Translations under genes and position numbers: made by a program
Notes under the pieces: generated by a model
The model's input: only the letters and a program-made list of their open reading frames with translations
Databases searched by the model: none
Told to the model about the DNA's origin: nothing
Shown here: positions 1 to 5,853 of the stretch, piece by piece
How positions within the stretch are numbered: position 1 is the first letter of the stretch
How the letters are laid out: every line of letters begins with the position of its first letter
NCBI GenBank assembly: GCA_043820045.1
Contig: JBDREF010000501.1
Coordinates: 1 to 15,824 of the forward strand
From: JBDREF01 sp043820045
Lineage (GTDB): Bacteria > Planctomycetota > Phycisphaerae > Sedimentisphaerales > Anaerobacaceae
Reading direction: 5' to 3'
Length of the DNA stretch: 15,824 nucleotides

Positions 1-290
1 GCGGCAATGTGGAAAAAAAAGCTCTCTTTCGGCGGAAGATGGCAGTCCACGCATTCGACTCGGAACCCGTGCGCGTTGCTGCCGTGCGGCGAGAGTTCCC
101 AGCTCCTGTAAGCCTGCTTCATCTCATGGCATTTACCGCCGCAATATGCCGACTCTGAAGTCGGCTCGATTGCAGCGTTGGTTCCGAGAAAGCAAACGAC
201 GGCAAAACCGACACCGGCGATGAACGTGGGCCCGCGTTTCTTCGCCGCCGGCAAAAACCATCCGCGTGTATTTTGACTGAATCGGCTCAT
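1..290 (-). CDS. NapC/NirT/NrfH-type multihaem cytochrome c, N-terminal part
   Basis: Partial gene: 96 codons are visible and the reading frame runs off the left edge of the window without a stop. The protein starts MSRFSQNTRG and has one hydrophobic segment at about residues 22-37 (TFIAGVGFAVVCF), which looks like an uncleaved membrane anchor. A first haem site follows at residues 50-55 (CGGKCH, then EM) and a second at 80-84 (CVDCH), linked by WELSPHGSNAHGF. Anchor plus closely spaced haems, with CHxM at haem 1, is the pattern of NapC/NrfH quinol dehydrogenases that pass electrons from menaquinol to periplasmic reductases such as NrfA. Haem 1 is CX3CH rather than the usual CX2CH. The ATG at 290 is preceded by GGAG at 304-301, about 10 bases away. 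It lies 126 bases after hcp. An NrfA-type nitrite reductase may follow outside the window, but this is inference. Family assignment is good; the exact subfamily is not settled. Confidence 0.85.
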   Translation of the reverse strand, partial: MSRFSQNTRGWFLPAAKKRGPTFIAGVGFAVVCFLGTNAAIEPTSESAYCGGKCHEMKQAYRSWELSPHGSNAHGFRVECVDCHLPPKESFFFHIA

Positions 291-304
291 GGAAATAAAT
301 CTCC

Positions 305-338
305 GGCGAAGAGGGGCAAGGCATATCCCCTCTTCGCC
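305..338 (-). promoter_or_regulatory. Perfect 12-bp hairpin abutting the cytochrome ribosome binding site
   Basis: Arms GGCGAAGAGGGG (305-316) and CCCCTCTTCGCC (327-338) are perfectly complementary with a 10-base loop. On the minus strand the hairpin ends exactly where the GGAG of the cytochrome gene begins (304-301). No run of T follows, so it does not look like a simple Rho-independent terminator for hcp. It may be an attenuator, a processing or stability element, or a translational control element. A weak promoter alternative (TTGACT at 351-346 with GGATAT at 328-323, 17-base spacer) overlaps it. A smaller hairpin, GCAAGG/CCTTGC (368-388), sits between it and the hcp stop. Confidence 0.55.
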
Positions 339-416
339 GCCTTAAAGTCAACAGTGTCACAAGTGTAGCAAGGCCGGTTTAACCTTGCACGAACTTATTA
401 GCCTTACTCCGCCGGT

Positions 417-1703
417 TCAGGACTTGAGTATTTCCGCCAGGTCCTCATCGACAGTCCCGATTGGCTTTATGCCGTAGTTCTCCACGAGAATATTCAGCAC
501 GTTCGGACTGACGAAGGCGGGAAGGCTTGGGCCAAGTCGAATATTCTTTATTCCCAGATGCAGCAGCGTCAGGAGTATCGCCACGGCCTTCTGCTCGTAC
601 CACGAGACTATCAACGAAAGAGGCAGGTCGTTGACTCCGCAATCGAATGCTCCGGCGAGCGCACCGGCGATCTTGATAGCTGAATAACAATCATTACACT
701 GGCCTACGTCGATCAGGCGGGGGATCCCGTCAATGTCGCCGTAATCGCGACCGTTCAGACGGTACTTTCCGCAGGCTGCCGTCAGTATCACGCAGTCGTC
801 CGGCACCTTTTCGGCGAACTCGGCGAAGTAATTCCGCCCCGGCTTGGCGCCGTCGCAGCCGCCGATAAAGAAGAAATGCCTGATCTTGCCCGCTTTTACA
901 GCTTCGACGATTTTGTCTGCGAGGCCGAGTACGGCGGTGTAGTGGAAGCCCGTGCTCAGAGTCCCCTGGGGATTGTCTTTGAGCGGCGGCTGAGAAAGGG
1001 CTTTCTCAATGACAGAACTGAAATCTCTGTTCTTGAGGTGCTTTACCCCGGTGGCCCCGGCTATTCCGCATGTGAACAATCTATCCTTGTACGAATCCTT
1101 CGGAATCATAATACAATTCGTGGTTATCAATATGGCTCCACTGAACTCGTCGAACTCTTTCTTCTGGTTCTGCCATGCCGTGCCGTAGTTGCCGACAAGG
1201 TGCTTAAACTTCCTGAGTTCCGGATAACCGTGAGCGGGCAGCATCTCCCCGTGAGTGTACACGTTGATGCCCTTGCCTTCGGTCTGCTTGAGCAGCTCAT
1301 AAAGGTCAAGCAGGTCGTGACCTGTTATGAGGATTCCCGGCCCTGCCTTTGTGCCGCTTGGCACCGTAGCCGGGGTGGGATTGCCGAACTTTGATGTATG
1401 GGCGTTGTTGAGCATCTCCATCACCCGCAGGTTCATCTCGCCGGCCTTCAAAACCAGCTCAAGATGACGGCCCAGATCAAAGTCCACGTTCGTTAGGGTT
1501 GCGAACATGGCTTCGTGCATGAATGCATCGACTTGCTCATCTTTCTGCCCCAGTTCCCTCGCGTGGTACGCATAGGCAGCGATTCCTTTGAGCCCGAACA
1601 TGAGTGTATCCTGCAGGCTCTGGATGTCCTCATCCTTGCCGCAGACGCCTACCTTCGTACAGGCGGTACCGCCGGCCGTTTGTTCACATTGATAACAAAA
1701 CAT
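417..1703 (-). CDS. hcp: Hybrid cluster protein (Hcp), short class III type
   Basis: 428-residue iron-sulfur protein with all cluster ligands visible. The N-terminal [4Fe-4S] site is C3, C6, C15, C21 (starting MFCYQCEQTAGG). Hybrid cluster ligands are H129, E153, C197, C283, C311, C336 and E370. Their spacing follows that of Desulfovibrio Hcp (244, 268, 312, 406, 434, 459, 494) except for a shorter stretch between C197 and C283. Classical Hcps are about 550 residues. The missing part lies between the N-terminal cluster and the first hybrid ligand, as in class III Hcps. The family acts as a cytoplasmic NO reductase and protein S-nitrosylating enzyme and also reduces hydroxylamine in vitro. The ATG at 1703 has AGGAG at 1712-1708. 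An in-frame GTG at 1733 would add 10 residues before the usual MFC start and was not chosen. Fifth gene of the Rrf2-headed unit; no separate Hcr reductase is seen. Confidence 0.96.
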   Translation of the reverse strand: MFCYQCEQTAGGTACTKVGVCGKDEDIQSLQDTLMFGLKGIAAYAYHARELGQKDEQVDAFMHEAMFATLTNVDFDLGRHLELVLKAGEMNLRVMEMLNNAHTSKFGNPTPATVPSGTKAGPGILITGHDLLDLYELLKQTEGKGINVYTHGEMLPAHGYPELRKFKHLVGNYGTAWQNQKKEFDEFSGAILITTNCIMIPKDSYKDRLFTCGIAGATGVKHLKNRDFSSVIEKALSQPPLKDNPQGTLSTGFHYTAVLGLADKIVEAVKAGKIRHFFFIGGCDGAKPGRNYFAEFAEKVPDDCVILTAACGKYRLNGRDYGDIDGIPRLIDVGQCNDCYSAIKIAGALAGAFDCGVNDLPLSLIVSWYEQKAVAILLTLLHLGIKNIRLGPSLPAFVSPNVLNILVENYGIKPIGTVDEDLAEILKS

Positions 1704-1736
1704 AATTCTCCTTTCACTTTCCAACAAGTTCACTGG

Positions 1737-2453
1737 TCAATTCTCAAGAAACAGCCTCTCTGCTGTCTTCCGCCCTTCGTGGGTCTTGAATGTCTTTTCG
1801 ATAATATCGTGCAGTTTCTCTTTGCCTGCGTCGGGCAAGTCCGCCGGTATGTTGACAAGCCAGTCGGCATCCCAGACGATTCGAAACTCGGTCGTGTCAA
1901 TGTCCTTTGCGCTGTGATGATTCGCGACAATTTTGCACACATGCTCGACCACTTCCGGCGCAAGATCGTATTTGCTCAGTATCTCCTTTGCGATCGGCGG
2001 GCCTTCAATCTCCTGGTATTTGCCGGCGGTCGAGCCGTACTTTCGTTCTGCCTCCTGAATCCCGATGTCATGCAGCACGGCGGCGGCCCTTACCACCAGC
2101 GGGTCGCCTCCTTCGACCGCCTGAATCCGGTCGGCATAGTTCAAAACAGCGAGTGCATGCTCGATTCGCTTCTGGTCGTCGCCGAATACCTTCTTCATTT
2201 CTTCTATCAGCTTTTCCCGCATAACACCCGTTCGTTTTGCAGCGGAGATCCCGAGGCATTGCTCGGCGTACTGGCACCATTCGGCACAGCCCAGGTCTAT
2301 CTTCGGATTGGCCACCACCTGTCCGCATTTTCGACATTTCAGCTTCGGCTCATCCTTGAAGAACTCGATGGATTGGCCGCAGCCTGTGCAGGGCGCCTCG
2401 AAAATATCTTCGGGCTTCCAGTATCTCTGGTCCTGTCCGGGACATCTAACCAT
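1737..2453 (-). CDS. HD-domain phosphohydrolase with N-terminal zinc ribbon
   Basis: 238 residues in two parts. Residues 1-50 form a zinc ribbon with C22-x2-C25 and C40-x2-C43, closely matching the separate 60-residue protein encoded just upstream. A further cysteine group, C56, C60 and C66, follows. Residues about 95-230 form an HD domain: H99, H128-D129 (VLHDIGI), H179/H180 (NHHS) and D195 (WDADWL), the metal-binding residues of HD phosphohydrolases. The substrate cannot be read from sequence; nucleotides or nucleotide second messengers are typical of the superfamily. The ATG at 2453 follows the zinc ribbon stop by 15 bases, with a GGCGGG/GAGG-like ribosome site, and hcp starts 33 bases after it. 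Position between a cupin/zinc ribbon pair and hcp suggests a role in the nitrosative or redox response, which is inference. No signal peptide, so cytoplasmic. Confidence 0.85.
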   Translation of the reverse strand: MVRCPGQDQRYWKPEDIFEAPCTGCGQSIEFFKDEPKLKCRKCGQVVANPKIDLGCAEWCQYAEQCLGISAAKRTGVMREKLIEEMKKVFGDDQKRIEHALAVLNYADRIQAVEGGDPLVVRAAAVLHDIGIQEAERKYGSTAGKYQEIEGPPIAKEILSKYDLAPEVVEHVCKIVANHHSAKDIDTTEFRIVWDADWLVNIPADLPDAGKEKLHDIIEKTFKTHEGRKTAERLFLEN

Positions 2454-2468
2454 GGTCTATTACCCGCC

Positions 2469-2651
2469 TCATCCGCCGTCCTGGCACCTGGGATTGACAA
2501 TCACCTGACCGCATTTATGACATTTCTGTTTAGCGTCATCCCTGAAAAACTCGGCGATCCGGCCGCAGCCGGGACATTGTACTTCGAAAATATCCTGCGG
2601 TTTCAGGAATCCCTGCTCTTCTCTCGGACATCTGTGAATGTTACCGGCCAT
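2469..2651 (-). CDS. Small zinc ribbon protein, paralogue of the neighbour's N-terminus
   Basis: 60 residues with C26-x2-C29 and C44-x2-C47 forming one zinc (or rubredoxin-like iron) site, plus C8 and C56. The core from residue 16 (LKPQDIFEVQCPGCG) matches the first 50 residues of the following HD protein (WKPEDIFEAPCTGCG) almost position by position: same IFE, same EFF after the first knuckle, same KCGQV at the second, and NP ending. This indicates tandem duplication of one ribbon module, with one copy fused to the HD domain. The ATG at 2651 has GAGG about 8 bases upstream. Spacing is 29 bases after the cupin gene and 15 bases before the HD gene, so co-transcription is likely. Function unknown; it may bind metal or a partner protein, or sense redox state. 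Confidence 0.82.
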   Translation of the reverse strand: MAGNIHRCPREEQGFLKPQDIFEVQCPGCGRIAEFFRDDAKQKCHKCGQVIVNPRCQDGG

Positions 2652-2680
2652 TTGCTTTTCCTCACATACGACTTCTGTAA

Positions 2681-3031
2681 TTATGCGCGAATCATAATCA
2701 GCAGCATCTTGAACTTTCCCTCGGCGTTGACAGCGTGCGGCACATTGGCCGGCATTATGATGATCTGCCCCTCTGAAACTTTCTGATCCTGCCCCCCTAT
2801 CGTAATCCGAGCCTGCCCGTCGAGGACATAAACGACTGCGTCGTAAGGCGCCGTATGCTCGCTCAGCTTCTGACGCTTGTCGAAGGCAAATAACGTGATT
2901 GTCCCCACCGGCTTATCGAGTATGGTCTTGCTGACAATCGAATCAGTGGAATATTCAATCAAGCCTTTCAGCTCCTGCGGTTTGCCCAGGCAGGCGGATA
3001 GTATGCTTGTCTTTTCCTTTGCGGCTGTCAT
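2681..3031 (-). CDS. Small single-domain cupin protein
   Basis: 116 residues forming one cupin barrel. Cupin motif 1 covers residues 58-73 (EHTAPYDAVVYVLDGQ) and motif 2 covers 88-102 (GQIIIMPANVPHAV). H59 and H99 are candidate metal ligands. The second histidine of the usual HxH in motif 1 is replaced (H59-T-A), so metal binding may be altered. No signal peptide or membrane segment. The ATG at 3031 follows the Rrf2 regulator by 15 bases and has AAGGGA about 8 bases upstream. Such small cupins often bind a ligand or act as dioxygenase-like or sensor proteins, but substrate and reaction are not evident. Its place directly after an Rrf2 regulator and upstream of hcp points to the same stress response. 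Confidence 0.85.
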   Translation of the reverse strand: MTAAKEKTSILSACLGKPQELKGLIEYSTDSIVSKTILDKPVGTITLFAFDKRQKLSEHTAPYDAVVYVLDGQARITIGGQDQKVSEGQIIIMPANVPHAVNAEGKFKMLLIMIRA

Positions 3032-3046
3032 TTGTATATCCCTTCC

Positions 3047-3463
3047 CTATTTCGTTGTGCGGCCGCCGACCAAGTCATCAAAAGTAATATTGGCGAGGCC
3101 GCTGCTTATGCCCTCTTGAATGCCGGCAAGCTTCGTCTTCACGGCGCATCTCTTATGCCGCGGACAGGTCTGAACACTCAAAAAGCACCTGTTTATGCTT
3201 ATCGGGCCCTGGATCGACTCAACGACTTCGAGCAGGCTTATCTTTGACGGTTCCCTGCCCAGCGCAAAGCCGCCCTTGGGACCCATGCAGCTTTCCACCA
3301 GCTTTGCCTTGTTGAGCCTCTGCATCAGCTTGCAGGCCAGTTGGTAGGGAACGTCCTCTTCGCCTGCCGCCGACCGTGTTGATACCGGGCCTTTGCCGTA
3401 ATTCTTGGCGAGGTTCACCATCAAACGCAACGCGTAATCTGTATTTCGTCTGACTATATCCAT
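3047..3463 (-). CDS. Rrf2-family transcriptional regulator (NsrR/IscR-like)
   Basis: 138 residues from the ATG at 3463, giving the usual Rrf2 opening MDIVRRNTDYALRL. A TTG at 3487 would add 8 residues and is less likely. The winged helix region contains LACKLMQRLNKAKLV followed by GPKGGFALGR, the typical wing. Three cysteines, C93, C100 and C106, lie in the loop where NsrR and IscR bind an iron-sulfur cluster, here spaced CX6CX5C. In this family cluster damage by NO, or a change in iron-sulfur state, alters DNA binding. Because the gene heads the unit containing hcp, an NO-sensing NsrR-like repressor is the simplest reading, though IscR-like or cysteine-sensing roles remain possible. Its own promoter carries an inverted repeat, consistent with autoregulation. 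The ribosome site is weak (GGA about 7 bases upstream). Confidence 0.92.
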   Translation of the reverse strand: MDIVRRNTDYALRLMVNLAKNYGKGPVSTRSAAGEEDVPYQLACKLMQRLNKAKLVESCMGPKGGFALGREPSKISLLEVVESIQGPISINRCFLSVQTCPRHKRCAVKTKLAGIQEGISSGLANITFDDLVGGRTTK

Positions 3464-3510
3464 CGTGATTCCGCATAAAATGAACAAAAATACGTTACAC
3501 TTACAGCATG

Positions 3511-3556
3511 CAAGTAGGATTAATTATTACTTATACGACAAATATAGTCCTACTTG
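3511..3556. promoter_or_regulatory. Inverted repeat, candidate operator for the Rrf2 regulator
   Basis: CAAGTAGGATTA (3511-3522) and TAGTCCTACTTG (3545-3556) are inverted copies matching at 11 of 12 positions. The arm centres lie 34 bases apart, about three helical turns. On the minus strand the upstream arm fills part of the -35/-10 spacer and touches the -10 element. The other arm lies just after the expected transcription start. This placement suits a repressor binding two sites. That the Rrf2 protein is the binder is inference. Confidence 0.55.
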
Positions 3557-3569
3557 TTCACTTTGTCAA
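3541..3569 (-). promoter_or_regulatory. Sigma70-like promoter of the Rrf2-cupin-HD-hcp unit
   Basis: On the minus strand there is a consensus -35 TTGACA (3569-3564), a spacer of exactly 17 bases, and -10 TATATT (3546-3541). Transcription would start near 3534, leaving an untranslated leader of about 70 bases before the regulator ATG at 3463. This is the best promoter match noticed in the window and marks the start of a second transcription unit. Confidence 0.75.
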
Positions 3570-3654
3570 TGCAAAAAAACATTTTTTCGAGAATTTTTTT
3601 CTCTCCCCGCAATAGCGGGAAGGATTTCGCAGTAGCCGCAATTGAGCCTCCCTG
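3570..3654 (-). other. Intergenic end of the long stress unit, small hairpin and A/T runs
   Basis: Between the stop of the transglutaminase-like gene and the next promoter lies a short GC hairpin, CCCGC/GCGGG with a 4-base loop (3606-3619). On the minus strand it is followed by A-rich sequence, then an A6-TG-T7 stretch (about 3573-3587). The T-run is not directly after the hairpin, so a classical terminator is not shown, but transcription of the upstream unit probably ends here. No small gene was seen. Confidence 0.35.
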
Positions 3655-5379
3655 TCATTGAATAACGGGCGGAGTCCCTTCTGCGCTAATCCTGATTGTT
3701 CTTCGCAAGCCTTTGTTGGAACTGAAGCGATACTCGCTTGCTGCTCTGAGGACTACATTACTGTTATCGGCCGTTATTTCGATTTTCTGCGCCGCGTCTC
3801 TTTCACGCATTACGTTGGCTAACAGTAAGGCCTTTTCGAGACCGTCTCCCGTTGCGTAGTTTGCGACCTCGTCGGGCTGGGCCAGCCGCTTGCCGTCGTA
3901 AATCGAATCGTCTTTCATTTGGGTAAGCCACGCATAAACCTCCTCGATCTGCATGGCCTTAGCCGTGGCCGTCGAGACCGGGTTTCGTTCGATGGCGGCC
4001 TTGATAAACGGCAGCCAGTCGCAGGTCTCCATATCACGATAGGCGTAAAAGGCCAGATCGGCGGTTACGTTGCTCCGGCGTTTGTCCTGCAGATAATCGA
4101 TTATCTGCTCCCGGCTCTGATCCGTGGATATCTCAATGGGCTCAGTGGGCCGGAAGTTCTTGTCCTGGGCAGGCAGTTTCGCTTCGGCGTGGAGAAAATC
4201 GGCGAATTCCTCCACAAACTGGCTGCTATCGGGAATGGCAGGCTCAATGAATTTCCTCAGAGCCGCCCTATCGTCGGAATTTCTCAGGTCGGGCTTGTTC
4301 TGCTGGATAAAGTCATTCAACTGGTCGCAGCGAATTCTGCCGGGCAGTTGATAAGGGAGAAAATCCTCGTCGCTAACCTCGGCAATCAGCTTGTCGAAGG
4401 TCTTGTCGGCCACCCGGAAATTGCTGCCGTGCTCGTAATGAAAAAGGATCTCCGCTTTGAGAAACTGCGGCTGCCCGTGGCAATCGCGGCAAATCTGGAA
4501 GAATTTCTGATAGCTCTGGTTCGACCGCAGGAAGTTCGCAAGAACAGGCAGCGACAACTCCATCGACAGATACGCATCGAGCTTAGCGCAGAATTTCTGA
4601 TATGCCTGCCTGTCTATCGTGGCGTCTTCGTACAGGCAATGCACGTAGCCGGTGTTGTGCGAGACGATTGTGACGTTTTCGTTGCGCAGCGCCCGCTGCG
4701 CCTTGTTCGAGATAGCAGTGCCGTTGAACCACATCGTCTTTGTGACGAGTCTTCTGTTGTTGGTCAGAATTCCATCGTCCAGGTCGATGAAATTCTGCGA
4801 GTGCAGCGGCGTGAGAATCATGTAGATGTCTTCGAGCGGAATACCGCAGACGACAAAGGCTGCCGCGGCGTACAGGGCCGCAAGCGAGACGCACTCGCCG
4901 GCTCCGGTTCTGTAGCCTTCCTTGAGCTGGAACGCGCTCATCGCCTCGACGGTTTCGGTCTTCCAGTACGGGATTATGTCACTGTTATACTTGTCCAGCC
5001 CGAAGTGTCGGCGAATATCGACATCGAAATAATACTTGTCACCCTGATAGCCGAACAAGGCATTGCTTCTTGCGATGTCATCAGGGGAAATGGTTTTTTC
5101 AAACCTCTTAAGCTCTCTGCTCTTGCTGGTCAGGCCCCATGTTTCCAGATCAAGATTGAACTCGAACTCGTCAATTATGAATTGCTTGAGCCGCATCAAT
5201 TTTCTGTACGGACTCTTGCCTTCAAGCTTCTTGAAACAGTCAAGTTGCCGCCACTGCCAGATAATCGGGCTCATGATGTTGGCCAGAAGCAGGCTGTACA
5301 TCAGCTCCGGAAATACGAAGACTTCCATGTCCGAGAGGGTTATCGCGGATGTGTATTTTTCCAGTTCGTTTGAATTCAT
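3655..5379 (-). CDS. Uncharacterised protein with transglutaminase-like Cys-His-Asp core
   Basis: 574 residues, no signal peptide, so probably cytoplasmic. Residues about 155-205 look like a transglutaminase-like/papain-fold core. C163 lies at the start of a helix (GECVSLAALYAAAAF), H193 in a following strand (TPLHSQNF), and D199/D201 just after (IDLDDG). Order and spacing agree with the catalytic triad of this superfamily. N- and C-terminal regions are not recognised. They contain conserved-looking text such as YYFDVDIRRHFGLDKY (117-132) and VTIVSHNTGYVH (236-247). A CXXCH string at 297-301 is unlikely to hold haem in a protein without an export signal. The ATG at 5379 starts 27 bases after arsC and has only a distant GGAG. 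It could be a protease, amidase or peptide-modifying enzyme, or a non-catalytic relative. Last gene before the intergenic break, with no partner that explains it. Confidence 0.72.
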   Translation of the reverse strand: MNSNELEKYTSAITLSDMEVFVFPELMYSLLLANIMSPIIWQWRQLDCFKKLEGKSPYRKLMRLKQFIIDEFEFNLDLETWGLTSKSRELKRFEKTISPDDIARSNALFGYQGDKYYFDVDIRRHFGLDKYNSDIIPYWKTETVEAMSAFQLKEGYRTGAGECVSLAALYAAAAFVVCGIPLEDIYMILTPLHSQNFIDLDDGILTNNRRLVTKTMWFNGTAISNKAQRALRNENVTIVSHNTGYVHCLYEDATIDRQAYQKFCAKLDAYLSMELSLPVLANFLRSNQSYQKFFQICRDCHGQPQFLKAEILFHYEHGSNFRVADKTFDKLIAEVSDEDFLPYQLPGRIRCDQLNDFIQQNKPDLRNSDDRAALRKFIEPAIPDSSQFVEEFADFLHAEAKLPAQDKNFRPTEPIEISTDQSREQIIDYLQDKRRSNVTADLAFYAYRDMETCDWLPFIKAAIERNPVSTATAKAMQIEEVYAWLTQMKDDSIYDGKRLAQPDEVANYATGDGLEKALLLANVMRERDAAQKIEITADNSNVVLRAASEYRFSSNKGLRRTIRISAEGTPPVIQ

Positions 5380-5406
5380 TCTTTATCGGCTCCGGCGGTT
5401 GCACGC

Positions 5407-5853
5407 TCAGGCGTCAGCCGCCACGCTTTCCGGCAAGGTCTCGACAAATGCTCGTATCTCGTCGCGTGTCCTTCGAAACGCGTTCATAATCTCATCATTG
5501 CTGCCCACGGCCGAAATAGGGTCCTTAAACGGCCTGTGAATAGTCCTGGCGTCGCCGCCAAATACAGGACATTGATCTCTTGCATTGTCGCACAGCGTTA
5601 TAACATAGTCAAAGTCGATTCCCAGATAATCGTCAACGTGCTCCGACCTCTGCGATGAAATATCGACTCCGGCTTCGGCCATCACCCTGATCGCCCTGGA
5701 GCTGACACCCGCCGGCCAGACGCCTGCGGAATACGCCTCGATGACATCCGATTTGAGATGCCTTGCCCAGCCTTCCGCCATCTGGCTGCGACAAGCGTTG
5801 CCGGTACACAGAAATAACACCTTTGCCTTCTTCTTCTCTTCAGTCTCGGCCAT
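5407..5853 (-). CDS. arsC: Arsenate reductase, thioredoxin-coupled low-molecular-weight phosphatase type
   Basis: 148 residues from the ATG at 5853. The CX5R phosphate loop is at residues 16-22 (CTGNACR) at the end of the first strand (KVLFLCTGNACRSQMAEGWA). C88 and C95 (ITLCDNARDQCP) match the redox cysteines of the thioredoxin-linked ArsC family. D111-P112 (FKDP) supplies the general acid. The enzyme reduces arsenate to arsenite in the cytoplasm, and close relatives are protein tyrosine phosphatases. The three-cysteine set favours arsenate reduction. The start overlaps the upstream stop by one base (TAATG) and GGAG lies about 6 bases before it, so translation is coupled. A longer in-frame reading from 5907 is less likely. 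No arsenite pump or ArsR is present here. Confidence 0.9.
   Translation of the reverse strand: MAETEEKKKAKVLFLCTGNACRSQMAEGWARHLKSDVIEAYSAGVWPAGVSSRAIRVMAEAGVDISSQRSEHVDDYLGIDFDYVITLCDNARDQCPVFGGDARTIHRPFKDPISAVGSNDEIMNAFRRTRDEIRAFVETLPESVAADA

Noticed and set aside
323..351. Promoter for the cytochrome gene (TTGACT, GGATAT)
   Set aside because: The -10 match is poor and overlaps the hairpin; mentioned only as an alternative.
133..360. 75-residue minus-strand reading frame
   Set aside because: It is a shifted frame over the cytochrome gene; the correct frame shows a membrane anchor and two haem sites and leaves the window open.
1515..2786. 423-residue open reading frame on the plus strand
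   Set aside because: It runs antisense across hcp, the HD gene and the zinc ribbon, all of which have clear family residues; a by-product of their codon use.
3606..3619. CCCGC/GCGGG hairpin as a Rho-independent terminator
   Set aside because: The stem is only 5 bp and followed by A-rich sequence on the transcribed strand, so it was kept only as a possible stop region.
4477..4491. CXXCH haem motif in the transglutaminase-like protein
   Set aside because: The protein has no signal peptide or membrane anchor, and a single CXXCH occurs easily by chance.
3919..5373. 484-residue open reading frame on the plus strand
   Set aside because: It lies wholly antisense to the transglutaminase-like gene, shows no recognisable motif, and has no ribosome site or neighbours on that strand.
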